64,000 nt of DNA, from assembly GCF_009604375.1 (NCBI RefSeq), contig NZ_WEGH01000001.1, forward strand, positions 1,612,001 through 1,676,000, given 5' to 3'. Positions 8,056-16,547 of the stretch are shown here, in pieces (within the stretch, counting starts at the first letter, position 1; each line of letters opens with the position of its first letter). A program made the position numbers and the translations under genes. The notes under the pieces were generated by a model. That model did not search any database. It had not been told where the DNA came from and saw nothing but the letters and a program-made list of their open reading frames with translations. Source of the stretch: Actinomadura macrotermitis. GTDB taxonomy: Bacteria; Actinomycetota; Actinomycetes; Streptosporangiales; Streptosporangiaceae.

Positions 8056-9144
8056 CTGGCACGCCGAGCACGCGACTACGACGAGGACGACGTCCGGGTC
8101 CGGCCGAGCCGCCGCGGCTCGCGCCCGCGCACCCGCATCCGTCCCGCGCACGACGAGGCCGTCCAGGCGCTGGTGACGGCGGTGGACCGCGGCCGCTACC
8201 GCTGCCTGGTCGGCGCCGGCACCCCCGAGGAGCGGGGGGGCGGTGCCGCCCGTGGGGGGGCGGCCCCCCACACCCCCCGAAGCGCGAAGGAGGCGGCTCC
8301 GCCGCCGGACTCGCGCCGCGTCACCGCGATGCGCGCCCGCGAGCTCGGCCGCAAGGGCGTCGTGGTCGGCGACCATGTCGCGCTCGTCGGGGACGTGTCG
8401 GGCGATCCCGACACCCTGGCCCGGATCGTGCGGGTCGAGCCGCGCACCTCCGCGCTGCGGCGCACCGCCGACGACACCGACCCGTTCGAGCGGATCATCG
8501 TCGCCAACGCCGACCAGCTGGTGATCGTCACCGCGCTCGCCGACCCCGAGCCGCGCCCCCGGATGATCGACCGGCAGCTCGTCGCCGCCTACGACGCGGG
8601 CATGGAGCCGCTGCTCTGCCTCACCAAGGCCGACCTGGCCGACCCGGCCGGCCTCGTCGCGGCCTACGCGCCGCTCGGCGTCCCCTACGTGGTCACCGAG
8701 CGCGGCGGCGACCCGGCGGCGCTGCTGGAGCTGCTGGCCGGGCACACCAGCGTGCTGGTCGGGCACTCGGGCGTCGGCAAGTCCACGCTGGTCAACGCCC
8801 TGGTCCCGGACGCCGAGCGGGCGGTCAGCCACGTCAACGCGGTGACCGGGCGGGGCCGGCACACCTCCTCGTCGGCGATCGCGCTGGAGCTGCCCGGCCG
8901 CGACGGCTGGATCATCGACACACCGGGGGTGCGCAGCTTCGGCCTCGCGCACGTCAAGCCGGAGAACGTGATCAACGCGTTCGAGGACCTGGCCGAGGGC
9001 GCCGCCGAGCGCTGCCCGCCGCTCTGCGACCACCGCCAGGCCGACTGCGGCCTGGACTCCTGGGTCGCGGACGGCCACGCCAGCCGGGCCCGGCTGGACT
9101 CCCTGCGCCGGCTGCTCGCCGCCCGCGACGGAGAACCCGACTAA
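8056..9144 (+). CDS. rsgA: Ribosome small subunit-dependent GTPase A
   Basis: A circularly permuted GTPase that matures and checks the 30S subunit. It has an OB-fold N-terminus, the G4-type TKAD before the P-loop GHSGVGKS (about residue 236), the G3 DTPGVRSFG, and a C-terminal zinc cluster with CPPLCDHRQADC. The start is a problem: no ATG, GTG or TTG lies in frame near the conserved N-terminus, so CTG at 8056 behind AGGGGTAGGA is the best candidate; GTG at 8011 inside aroA is the alternative. A hairpin-rich insertion adds about 27 residues between the OB strands. Confidence 0.92.
   Translation: MARRARDYDEDDVRVRPSRRGSRPRTRIRPAHDEAVQALVTAVDRGRYRCLVGAGTPEERGGGAARGGAAPHTPRSAKEAAPPPDSRRVTAMRARELGRKGVVVGDHVALVGDVSGDPDTLARIVRVEPRTSALRRTADDTDPFERIIVANADQLVIVTALADPEPRPRMIDRQLVAAYDAGMEPLLCLTKADLADPAGLVAAYAPLGVPYVVTERGGDPAALLELLAGHTSVLVGHSGVGKSTLVNALVPDAERAVSHVNAVTGRGRHTSSSAIALELPGRDGWIIDTPGVRSFGLAHVKPENVINAFEDLAEGAAERCPPLCDHRQADCGLDSWVADGHASRARLDSLRRLLAARDGEPD
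8239..8303. repeat. Composite hairpin element inserted in frame in rsgA
   Basis: Three inverted repeats in a row: GGCGG/CCGCC (8239-8250), an 8-bp stem GTGGGGGG/CCCCCCAC with a 4-nt loop (8252-8271), and GGCGG/CCGCC (8292-8303). The encoded peptide is a low-complexity Gly/Ala/Pro stretch absent from the RsgA family as I know it. It resembles the intergenic element at 44695-44742, so it is probably a mobile palindromic element that landed in frame. Confidence 0.6.
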
Positions 9145-9170
9145 GTCCCCCACACCGGGCGCCGACGCCG

Positions 9171-9176
9171 TAAAGT
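9171..9176 (+). promoter_or_regulatory. Putative -10 box before the kinase-like gene
   Basis: TAAAGT ends 7 nt before the ATG at 9184, without a Shine-Dalgarno sequence. This favours ATG 9184 over the upstream GTG at 9175, which overlaps the box. Confidence 0.45.
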
Positions 9177-9183
9177 GCTGATC

Positions 9184-10026
9184 ATGTCGCAGGTGATCGC
9201 GGGCCGGTACCAGCTGCTGGAGCCGCTCGGCCACGGCGGGCGCGGCACGGTCCGCCGCGCCCGCGACCGCGTGCTCGGCCGCACCGTCGCCGTCAAGGAG
9301 GTGCCGCTGCCGCCCGGGCTGGACCGCGCCGGGCTGGAGCGGATGTACGACCGCGCGTTCCGTGAGGCGCGCGCCCTGGCCGGGCTCGACCATCCCGGCG
9401 TCGTCGCCGTCCACGACGTGGTCCGCGACGACGACCGGCCCTGGATCGTGATGCCGCTGGTGCGCGCCGCGTCGCTGGACCGGGTCGTCATCGAGGAGGG
9501 CCTGCTGCCGCCCGCGCGGATCGCCGCGATCGGGCTGGACCTGCTGGACGCGCTGCGCGCCGCGCACGCCGCCGGGGTGGTGCACCGCGACGTCAAGCCC
9601 CGCAACGTGCTGCTCACCACCGACCGCGCGGTGCTCACCGGCTTCGACGTCACCGCGGCGACCGACGACGGGCAGGGCGGCACCGCCGCCTACCGCTCCC
9701 CCGAGCAGCACCGCCGGCAGAAGGCCACGCCCGTCTCGGACCTGTGGTCGCTCGGCGCGACGCTGAACTACGCCGCCGCGCCGGACGACGGCCTGCGCTC
9801 GGTGCTGCGCGGCCTGCTGCGCGAGGACCCCTCCCGGCGGATGGGCCGGGAGGAGACCGAGTCGCTGCTGCGGCGGATCGCCGACGGCGGCGAGACCGGC
9901 GGCCGGTCCGGGCGCGGCCACCCGCTGCCCGTGGTCAGCCGGACCGGCCGCACCGTGGCGTTCGGCAGCCGCCGCGCCGACGGCGGCGGGGTCAGGCCGC
10001 GACCTGACGGGTCGGCAGCACGGTGA
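9184..10026 (+). CDS. Serine/threonine protein kinase-like protein with altered DFG motif
   Basis: A 280-residue Hanks-type kinase fold without a transmembrane or PASTA segment. It has a glycine-rich loop (GHGGRGTV), the VAVKEV lysine, and the catalytic loop HRDVKPRN at residues 134-141. Where family members have DFG it has GFD (residues 153-155, in VLTGFDVTAA), so the metal-binding aspartate is displaced by two positions. It keeps the YRSPEQ activation-segment end. It may be a weak kinase or a pseudokinase. The last 35 bp overlap the convergent SDR gene. Confidence 0.8.
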   Translation: MSQVIAGRYQLLEPLGHGGRGTVRRARDRVLGRTVAVKEVPLPPGLDRAGLERMYDRAFREARALAGLDHPGVVAVHDVVRDDDRPWIVMPLVRAASLDRVVIEEGLLPPARIAAIGLDLLDALRAAHAAGVVHRDVKPRNVLLTTDRAVLTGFDVTAATDDGQGGTAAYRSPEQHRRQKATPVSDLWSLGATLNYAAAPDDGLRSVLRGLLREDPSRRMGREETESLLRRIADGGETGGRSGRGHPLPVVSRTGRTVAFGSRRADGGGVRPRPDGSAAR

Positions 10027-10750
10027 TCTCGGACAGGTTGACGTGCCGGGGCCGGGCCGCCGCGAACGCGATGACCTCCGCCACCTCGGTGTCCTCGATC
10101 GCCACCCCGGCCTCCAGGGTCTGCGCGAGCCAGGCCGCGGCGCCCGGGTCGGTGATGTGGTCGCCCAGCTCGGTGCGCACGATGCCGGGCTCGATGTTGG
10201 TGACCCGCACGTCCTTCGGGCCCAGCTCGGCGCGCAGGTTCCGCGAGTAGTGCGAGATCGCGGCCTTGGTGGCGCAGTAGGCCGCGAAGCTCGGGAAGAC
10301 CATGGTGGCCGCGATCGAGGAGATGTTGAACAGGTCGGCCGGGCGGCCGTCCGCCGCCGCCTTGACCAGGTCCGGGACGAACGCGTCCACGACCCGCAGC
10401 GCGCCGGTCAGGTTCACCTCGATCATCCGCTGCCACAGGTCGGACCGGCCCTGCTCCAGCGGCGCGGGCAGCATCACCCCGGCGTTGTTGAGGACCAGGT
10501 CGGCGGGGCCGAGCCGGTCCGCGACGCGCTCGGCGGCGGCCAGGACCGCGTCCGCGTCGGTGACGTCCACCGGGATCGCGACGCCGCCGGTCTCGGCGGC
10601 GAGCGCCTCCAGCCGGTCGGCGCGGCGGGCCAGCAGCGCCACCTTGGCGCCGCGTGCGGCCAGCAGGCGGGCGGTGGCGGCGCCGATCCCGCTGGACGCG
10701 CCGGTCACGACGGCGACGCGGCCGGCCAGGGTGTCGTTCTGGGTGCTCAT
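9992..10750 (-). CDS. SDR family NAD(P)-dependent oxidoreductase
   Basis: A 252-residue classical short-chain dehydrogenase, YdfG-like in general appearance. It has the cofactor motif TGASSGIG (residues 17-24), NNAG, the catalytic serine in ISSIAAT and YCATK as YxxxK. A basic residue pattern after strand 2 (LLARRADRL) suggests NADP preference. Substrate unknown. It is divergent from the XRE regulator gene (128 bp apart), which may control it. Confidence 0.9.
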   Translation of the reverse strand: MSTQNDTLAGRVAVVTGASSGIGAATARLLAARGAKVALLARRADRLEALAAETGGVAIPVDVTDADAVLAAAERVADRLGPADLVLNNAGVMLPAPLEQGRSDLWQRMIEVNLTGALRVVDAFVPDLVKAAADGRPADLFNISSIAATMVFPSFAAYCATKAAISHYSRNLRAELGPKDVRVTNIEPGIVRTELGDHITDPGAAAWLAQTLEAGVAIEDTEVAEVIAFAAARPRHVNLSEITVLPTRQVAA

Positions 10751-10866
10751 CGGTTGCTCCGTTTCGCTGTGGTGTGGGCTCCACCCTGCGCCGGGCGCGG
10801 CGGGCCGCCCAGTGCCCTGCCCATCCCTGGGTCTGACAGGACCACCCTGCGCGGGCCGCGCGGGCC

Positions 10867-10872
10867 GATACT
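10867..10872 (+). promoter_or_regulatory. Putative -10 box before the XRE regulator gene
   Basis: GATACT ends 6 nt before the ATG at 10879; no Shine-Dalgarno sequence is present. It lies in the 128-bp divergent region shared with the SDR gene at 10750. Confidence 0.4.
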
Positions 10873-10878
10873 GGGGTC

Positions 10879-11733
10879 ATGGAGAGAAGGTCCGAGCTCG
10901 CCGAGTTCCTGCGTTCCCGCCGCGCCCGGCTGACCCCCGAGGAGGCGGGCCTTCCCCCGTTCGGCGGCCGGCGCCGCGTCCCGGGGCTGCGCCGCGAGGA
11001 GCTGGCGCAGCTGGCCGGGGTGAGCGTCGACTACTACGTCCGGCTGGAGCAGGGCCGGGCGGCCAACGTGTCGCAGGAGGTGCTCGGGGCGGTGGCGCGG
11101 GCGCTGCGCCTGGACGACGCCGAGCACGCCCACCTGCGCAACCTGGCGCAGCCGCGGCGGCGGGCGCCGGTCCGGCGCGAGCGGGTGCGGCCGCAGGTGC
11201 AGCGGCTGCTGGACGTCGCCGAGGGCGCCCCCTCCTACGTGATCGGGCAGTGGGGCGACACCCTGGCCTGGAACCGGCTGGCCGCCGCCCTGTTCGTCGA
11301 CTTCGGCGCGCTGGCGCCCCGCGACCGCAACTGGCTGCGGATGGTCTTCCTCAACGAGGAGATGCGGTCCCGGTTCACCGACTGGCCCACCAAGGCCCGC
11401 GAGACCGTCGCCTTCCTGCGGATGCGCGCCGGCGAGGACCCCGAGGACCCCTACCTGACCGAGCTGGTCGGCGAGCTGTCGCTGAAGAGCCCCGACTTCC
11501 GGCGCTGGTGGGCCGGGCACGACGTGAAGGAGAAGGGCCGCGGCCGCAAGCCGCTGCGCCACCCGATCGTCGGAGACCTGGTGCTGGACTACGAGACGCT
11601 GCGGCTGCCCGAGGATCCCGGTCAGACGCTGGTCACCTATCTGGCCGAGGCCGGGTCGCCCGCGGAGGAGGCGCTGCGGCTGCTGGGGAGCTGGGCGGCG
11701 CCCGCCGCGGCCGAGCGGGAGTCCTCGCGGTGA
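10879..11733 (+). CDS. XRE-family regulator with MmyB-like ligand-binding domain
   Basis: A 284-residue transcription factor. The N-terminal helix-turn-helix (REELAQLAGVSVDYYVRLEQGR, about residues 36-58) is followed by a C-terminal domain like the MmyB family, which is thought to bind small, possibly fatty-acid-like, ligands. Such regulators often sit divergently next to an SDR gene, as here. GATACT lies 6 nt before the ATG, suggesting a leaderless mRNA. The downstream oxidase gene overlaps by GTGA and is co-transcribed. Confidence 0.88.
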   Translation: MERRSELAEFLRSRRARLTPEEAGLPPFGGRRRVPGLRREELAQLAGVSVDYYVRLEQGRAANVSQEVLGAVARALRLDDAEHAHLRNLAQPRRRAPVRRERVRPQVQRLLDVAEGAPSYVIGQWGDTLAWNRLAAALFVDFGALAPRDRNWLRMVFLNEEMRSRFTDWPTKARETVAFLRMRAGEDPEDPYLTELVGELSLKSPDFRRWWAGHDVKEKGRGRKPLRHPIVGDLVLDYETLRLPEDPGQTLVTYLAEAGSPAEEALRLLGSWAAPAAAERESSR

Positions 11734-13184
11734 GGCCCGCGCGGCGGACGTTCCTGCTGGCCGGCCTCGCCGCCGCCGGCTGCTCCTCCTCGCCGCCGCC
11801 GCGCAAGAGCGCGCCGCCGTCCTCGCCCGTGGCCACCACGCCGGCCGGCCCCGCCGACTGGACGGCCCTCGGGCGCGGGCTGGACGGGCGGCTGGTCCGT
11901 CCCGGCGACGCCGCCTACGGGCAGGCCCGGCGCCTGTACATCCCGCGCTTCGACCGGATCCGCCCGGCGGGCATCGCCTACTGCGCGAACCCGCAGGACG
12001 TCGCCGAGTGCGTGGCGTTCGCGCAGCGGATGCGGCTGCCGGTCGCGGTGCGCTGCGGCGGCCACAACTACGCGGGCTGGTCCACCGGGACCGGCCTGGT
12101 CGTCGACGTCTCCCCCATGGACCGGATCCGCACGGACGGCGAGCGCGCCGTGGTGGGCGCGGGCGTCCGGCTCATCGACCTGTACGCGGACGGTCCCGGC
12201 GTCCCGGCCGGCACCTGCCCGACCGTGGGCGTCGCCGGGCTGACGCTCGGCGGCGGCCTCGGCCCGATGACCCGCGCGCACGGGCTGACCTGCGACGCGC
12301 TGGAGGCGGTCCGGATCGTCACCGCCGACGGCCGGATCCGCGACTGCGACGCGGGCCGCGACGCCGACCTGCTGTGGGCGTCGCGGGGCGGCGGGGGCGG
12401 CGCGTTCGGCGTGGCCGTGGAGTTCACGTTCCGCACCTTCGGCCGGGAGGACCTGACCTGGTTCTCGGCCCGGTGGCCGTGGTCGAAGGCCGCCGCGGTC
12501 ATCTCCGGCTGGCAGCGGTGGGCGCCGCCCGACGAGCTGTGGAGCAGCCTGCAGCTCGACACCCCGTCCGTGGAGGTCGTCGGCGTCTCCCTGGCCGACC
12601 CCGGCAAGGAGCTGGACCGGCTGGCGGGCCTGGCCGGCGGCGACCCCGAGGAGCTGAACAGCCGCCGCATGCCCTACGTCGACGCGATGAAGCTGCTGGC
12701 GGGCTGCGCGGGACGCTCCGTCGCACAGTGCCACGCGCCCGGCGGCCTGCCCGGGCAGCGCCGCGACGGCACCTACCCGCGCACCGAGTACGCCGCCAAG
12801 TCGCACATCGCCTACCGGCCGCTGCCCGGCGACGCGATCGACGCCCTCGTGGCGCGGCTGTCGGGCGACGCCGAAGGCCGCTCGGTGCTGCTGGACGCCA
12901 TGGGCGGCGCCGTCGCCCGCCTGAAGCCCGACGAGACCGCCTTCCCGCACCGCGCCGGGCTGTTCTGCGTCCAGTACCTCGCCGCCACCGGCGACCGCGA
13001 CTGGCTGCGCGGCACGCACCGCGCGATGGAGCCGCACCTCGGCGGCGCCGCCTACGTCAACTACGCCGACCCCGAGCTGGCCGACTGGCGGCGCGCCTAC
13101 TACGGCGGCAACGCCGACCGCCTCGCCAGGATCAAGGCGGCCTATGACCCCGGCCGCCTGTTCCGCTTCCCGCAGGCGGTCTAG
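11730..13184 (+). CDS. Secreted FAD-dependent oxidoreductase (berberine-bridge type)
   Basis: A 484-residue oxidase of the FAD-binding PCMH / BBE family. The start GTG at 11730 overlaps the regulator stop codon (GTGA) and gives an export signal with twin arginine (ARRTFLL) and a lipobox (LAAAGC), so it is a likely Tat-exported lipoprotein. Both residues used for bicovalent FAD attachment appear to be present: His in RCGGHNYAG and Cys in GTCPTVG. The C-terminal BBE-like segment has YVNYAD and YDPGRLFRFPQ. Known relatives oxidise sugars or alkaloid-like molecules; the substrate here is unknown. Confidence 0.9.
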   Translation: MRPARRTFLLAGLAAAGCSSSPPPRKSAPPSSPVATTPAGPADWTALGRGLDGRLVRPGDAAYGQARRLYIPRFDRIRPAGIAYCANPQDVAECVAFAQRMRLPVAVRCGGHNYAGWSTGTGLVVDVSPMDRIRTDGERAVVGAGVRLIDLYADGPGVPAGTCPTVGVAGLTLGGGLGPMTRAHGLTCDALEAVRIVTADGRIRDCDAGRDADLLWASRGGGGGAFGVAVEFTFRTFGREDLTWFSARWPWSKAAAVISGWQRWAPPDELWSSLQLDTPSVEVVGVSLADPGKELDRLAGLAGGDPEELNSRRMPYVDAMKLLAGCAGRSVAQCHAPGGLPGQRRDGTYPRTEYAAKSHIAYRPLPGDAIDALVARLSGDAEGRSVLLDAMGGAVARLKPDETAFPHRAGLFCVQYLAATGDRDWLRGTHRAMEPHLGGAAYVNYADPELADWRRAYYGGNADRLARIKAAYDPGRLFRFPQAV

Positions 13185-14018
13185 CTAGGCCGACTCTTCG
13201 AACAGGGTGCGCGCCCGGTCCTCGGCCTCCTTCAGCGCCCGCATGTGCTCGGGCGCCAGCTCCTCCACGCAGCGCGTCATCTCCGCGGTGACCCGGCTGT
13301 AGGCGCTCTCCTCGGCGCCGCGCAGCGCGGCCCGCACCGTCGCCGACCGCGCGCCGAGCGCCGCCCACTCCAGCTCCAGCCGCCCGACGGCCTCCTCGAA
13401 CGCCTGCGAGGTCTGCGTCCCGGCGTCCTTCAGCTGCGGCGGGATCGGGCCGCGGCCGCCCTGGCGGGCGCGCAGCGACAGCGCCGAGATGCGGCTGGCC
13501 AGGGTGAGCCCCTCGCGGGCCAGCGGCAGCACCTCGTGGATCAGCGCGGTGACGGCCTTGGCCAGCTCCTCCACCTGGGTGAGCAGCCGCTGGGTGGCGT
13601 CCTCCAGCGCGGCCGAGGTGCGCGCCGCGACCTCGCCGGCGACCCGCGCGCGGTGCCGGTCCAGGTCGGCGACGACCTCGGCGTCCAGCCGGCGGCGCAG
13701 CTCCAGCGTGCGCGCGTGCCCGGCCCGCTCGGCGAAGGACGAGCAGATCCGCTCGATCCGGTCGGTGCCGGACCCGGCGATCTCCGCGGTGATCTCGTCC
13801 AGCGCCTCGCCGGCCCGCGACTTCAGCCGCTCCACCCTCCCGTACAGGGCCTCGCGCTTGAACGGGTCGTTGAGCTCGCTGAGCTGGGTCTGCAGCCGCC
13901 GGGACACATCGATGGCGTGCTCGGCCAGCGGGACGAGCCGGTCGGCGAGCTCGTCCAGCGTCCCCGCGCGCCGCGGATCGGTCAGCTCGGCAACCCAGCC
14001 GGGTAGGTCGTGCGCCAT
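13185..14018 (-). CDS. Coiled-coil protein of unknown function
   Basis: A 277-residue soluble protein made almost wholly of predicted long helices rich in Ala, Glu, Arg and Leu, with heptad-like patterns across roughly residues 40-260. I see no catalytic motif, signal peptide or membrane segment. The stop codon abuts the stop of the convergent oxidase gene. It could be a scaffold or cell-envelope-associated coiled-coil protein; no function can be assigned. Confidence 0.75.
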   Translation of the reverse strand: MAHDLPGWVAELTDPRRAGTLDELADRLVPLAEHAIDVSRRLQTQLSELNDPFKREALYGRVERLKSRAGEALDEITAEIAGSGTDRIERICSSFAERAGHARTLELRRRLDAEVVADLDRHRARVAGEVAARTSAALEDATQRLLTQVEELAKAVTALIHEVLPLAREGLTLASRISALSLRARQGGRGPIPPQLKDAGTQTSQAFEEAVGRLELEWAALGARSATVRAALRGAEESAYSRVTAEMTRCVEELAPEHMRALKEAEDRARTLFEESA

Positions 14019-14121
14019 GCGCCCATGTTTTCACCCCGCTCCCCCCGCGCGCCCGACGCCACGCTCCGGCGATCCCGGGGTTTCCCACCTGTACGTATGT
14101 CGGCGCGGCCGGTGATCGCGG

Positions 14122-14127
14122 TAGCGT
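14122..14127 (+). promoter_or_regulatory. Putative -10 box before hisN
   Basis: TAGCGT ends 8 nt before GTG 14136 with no Shine-Dalgarno sequence. This supports GTG 14136, rather than ATG 14097, as a leaderless start. Confidence 0.45.
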
Positions 14128-14135
14128 GGCACGCC

Positions 14136-14939
14136 GTGGCGGGCTATTCGGATGACCTGCGTCTGGCGCACGTGCTCGCGGACGGGGCCGACGACATCAC
14201 GACCAGGCACTTTCGCGCGCTCGAACTGGACGCCCGCGCCAAGCCGGACCCGGCCCCGGTCGACGACGCCGAGCGCAGCGTGGAGGAGCAGATCCGCGGC
14301 ACGCTGAAGCGGGCCCGGCCCCGCGACGCCATCCTCGGCCCCGAGTACGGGCGCACCGGCTACGGCCAGCGCTACTGGATCATCGACCCGATCGACGCCA
14401 CCGACAACTTCGTGCGCGGCGTCCCGGTGTGGGCGACGCTGATCGCGCTGATGGAGCACGACGAGATCGTGGTCGGGGTGGCGTCCGCGCCGGCGCTGAA
14501 CCGCCGCTGGTGGGCGGCGCGCGGCGACGGCGCCTGGACCGGCCGCAACCTCAACCGGGCCGGCCGGATCCAGGTGTCGTCGGTGTCGGAGCTGGCCGAC
14601 GCCTCGCTGTCGTACTCGGGCCTCGGCGGCTGGGAGGAGCAGGGCCGGCTGGACCGGTTCCTGGACCTCACCCGGTCGGTGTGGCGGACCCGGGCGTTCG
14701 GCGACTTCTGGTCGCACATGATGGTCGCCGAGGGCGTCGTCGACATCTCCGCCGCGCCGGAGGCGTCGCTGTGGGACCTGGCCGCGCTGCAGGTGATCGT
14801 CGAGGAGGCGGGCGGGATGTTCACCGACCTGGCCGGGGTGCCCGGCCCCGACGGCGGCAGCGTGGTGTGCACCAACGGGCGGCTGCACGCCGAGACGCTG
14901 CGCACGCTCGGCGGCGGGCGGCTCTCCCTGCGGCTCTGA
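14136..14939 (+). CDS. hisN: Histidinol-phosphatase, inositol monophosphatase family
   Basis: A 267-residue IMPase-fold phosphatase closely resembling actinobacterial HisN, which dephosphorylates histidinol phosphate in histidine synthesis. The metal site motifs appear as DPIDATDNFVRG (family DPIDGTxNF) and SLWDLAALQVIVEEAGG. The first metal motif reads GPEYG where most relatives have GEE, a mild departure. The N-terminus YSDDLRLAHVLADGAD matches the family start closely, supporting GTG at 14136. It stands alone, away from other his genes, as usual in actinobacteria. Confidence 0.85.
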   Translation: MAGYSDDLRLAHVLADGADDITTRHFRALELDARAKPDPAPVDDAERSVEEQIRGTLKRARPRDAILGPEYGRTGYGQRYWIIDPIDATDNFVRGVPVWATLIALMEHDEIVVGVASAPALNRRWWAARGDGAWTGRNLNRAGRIQVSSVSELADASLSYSGLGGWEEQGRLDRFLDLTRSVWRTRAFGDFWSHMMVAEGVVDISAAPEASLWDLAALQVIVEEAGGMFTDLAGVPGPDGGSVVCTNGRLHAETLRTLGGGRLSLRL

Positions 14940-15050
14940 TCAGCGCGCCGGCCTGCCGCTGGCTTTCCGAGCAACTCGCGACATATCGTGGAACGGCGGT
15001 CGTGGTCCGGCCGTTGTCCCTACAGGGCGGCCGTTCGGAGGTAGCGAGAG

Positions 15051-15242
15051 ATGTCCACCCAGACCAAAGTCGTGATCGCCGGGGTCGTGGTCGGCTTCCT
15101 GACCCTGTTCGTCTTCCCGTGGTGGCTGAGCGCGCTGATCATCCTCGGCGCCGTCGCGCTGCCCGCGGCCGGCTACCTGATGCTCGACCCGTCGCAGCGG
15201 CGCCGGGTGCGGGCGCAGGGCCGCAAGCGCATCGGCAGCTGA
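15051..15242 (+). CDS. Small two-helix membrane protein
   Basis: A 63-residue protein with two hydrophobic segments (about residues 7-22 and 25-44) and a basic C-terminal tail ending in QRRRVRAQGRKR. A GGAGG lies 10 nt upstream of the ATG. No conserved function is recognisable. Confidence 0.65.
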   Translation: MSTQTKVVIAGVVVGFLTLFVFPWWLSALIILGAVALPAAGYLMLDPSQRRRVRAQGRKRIGS

Positions 15243-15347
15243 GCGGGGAACGTGTGCGGGGCCCGCACCGATCTCCCGTGAAGATGCGAGCCCCGCGCCT
15301 TCTATGACGGCGCCCGGCCCGCACGGGTTCCGGCGATCTTCGGGGCG

Positions 15348-15353
15348 TATGCT
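15348..15353 (+). promoter_or_regulatory. Putative -10 box before lhgO
   Basis: TATGCT ends 6 nt before the GTG at 15360; no Shine-Dalgarno sequence. Consistent with a leaderless transcript. Confidence 0.5.
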
Positions 15354-15359
15354 CCCGGC

Positions 15360-16547
15360 GTGACCGAACTGCGAATCGGCGTGGTGGGCGCGGGCATCCT
15401 CGGCCTCGCCGTCGCGCGGCGGCTGGCCGAGACGCGCCCGGGCGCGCACGTGACCGTCCTGGACAAGGAGGACCGCGTCGCGGTCCACCAGACCGGGCAC
15501 AACAGCGGCGTCGCGCACGCGGGCCTGTACTACGCGCCCGGCTCGCTGAAGGCCACGCTCTGCCGCCGCGGCATCGGGCTGCTGAAGGACTACTGCGCCG
15601 AGAAGGGCCTGCCCTACGACGAGTGCGGCAAGGTCGTCGTCGCGCGCGGCGAGGCCGAGCTGGGGCCGCTGGCGGAGATCGAGCGGCGCGCGGCCGCCAA
15701 CGGCGTGCCGGGGCTGCGCCGGCTGGACGCGGCCGGGCTGCGCGAGATCGAGCCGCACGCCGCCGGCGTCGCGGCGCTGCACTCCCCCACCACCGCGATC
15801 GTGGACTTCCCGGCCGTCGCCCGCGCCTATGCCGACGACGTGCGGGCCGGCGGCGGCGAGATCCGGCTGGGCTTCGAGGTGGTGCGGCTGCGGCGGGCCG
15901 GGGAGCGGGTCGTGGTGGCGTCCCCGCACGAGGAGCTGGCCTTCGACCGGCTGGTGGTGTGCGCGGGCCTGCAGTCCGACCGGGTGGCGCGGTTGGCGGG
16001 CGACGCCGCGGGCCCGGCGATCGTGCCGTTCCGCGGCGAGTACTACCGGCTGGTCCCCGGCCGCACCGACCTGGTCCGCGGCCTGATCTACCCGGTGCCC
16101 GACCCGCGCTACCCCTTCCTCGGCGTGCACTTCACCCGCCGGGTGGACGGCGGCGTCGACGTCGGCCCGAACGCCGTCCTCGCCCTGGCCCGCGAGGGCT
16201 ACCGGTGGCGCGACGTCCAGGCCGCCGACCTGCTGGAGACGCTGCGCTGGCCCGGCTTCCGGCACCTGGCGCGGCGGCACTGGCGCACCGGGATCAAGGA
16301 GCTGTACGGGTCGGCGGTCAAGCGGGCGTTCCTTGCCGAGGCGCGGGCGTTCGTGCCGGAGCTGGCGGCGGCCGACATGGTGCCGGCCCCGGCCGGGGTG
16401 CGGGCGCAGGCGGTGGACCCCGACGGGTCGCTGGTCGACGACTTCCGGATCGGCCGGATCGGACCCGTCGTCACCGTCCGCAACGCGCCCTCCCCGGCCG
16501 CGACCTCGTCGCTGGCCATCGCCGAGCACGTCGTCAAGGAGCTGTGA
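15360..16547 (+). CDS. lhgO: L-2-hydroxyglutarate oxidase
   Basis: A 395-residue FAD-dependent oxidoreductase of the DAO superfamily, LhgO/YgaF type, converting L-2-hydroxyglutarate to 2-oxoglutarate. Marks are the dinucleotide motif GVVGAGILGLAVAR at the N-terminus, the HQTGHNSGVAHAGLYY block and FRGEYYRL in the middle, and GVRAQAVDPDGSLVDDF near the C-terminus, all typical of this subfamily. The final 14 bp overlap the convergent carboxylesterase gene. Function is inferred from family resemblance. Confidence 0.9.
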   Translation: MTELRIGVVGAGILGLAVARRLAETRPGAHVTVLDKEDRVAVHQTGHNSGVAHAGLYYAPGSLKATLCRRGIGLLKDYCAEKGLPYDECGKVVVARGEAELGPLAEIERRAAANGVPGLRRLDAAGLREIEPHAAGVAALHSPTTAIVDFPAVARAYADDVRAGGGEIRLGFEVVRLRRAGERVVVASPHEELAFDRLVVCAGLQSDRVARLAGDAAGPAIVPFRGEYYRLVPGRTDLVRGLIYPVPDPRYPFLGVHFTRRVDGGVDVGPNAVLALAREGYRWRDVQAADLLETLRWPGFRHLARRHWRTGIKELYGSAVKRAFLAEARAFVPELAAADMVPAPAGVRAQAVDPDGSLVDDFRIGRIGPVVTVRNAPSPAATSSLAIAEHVVKEL

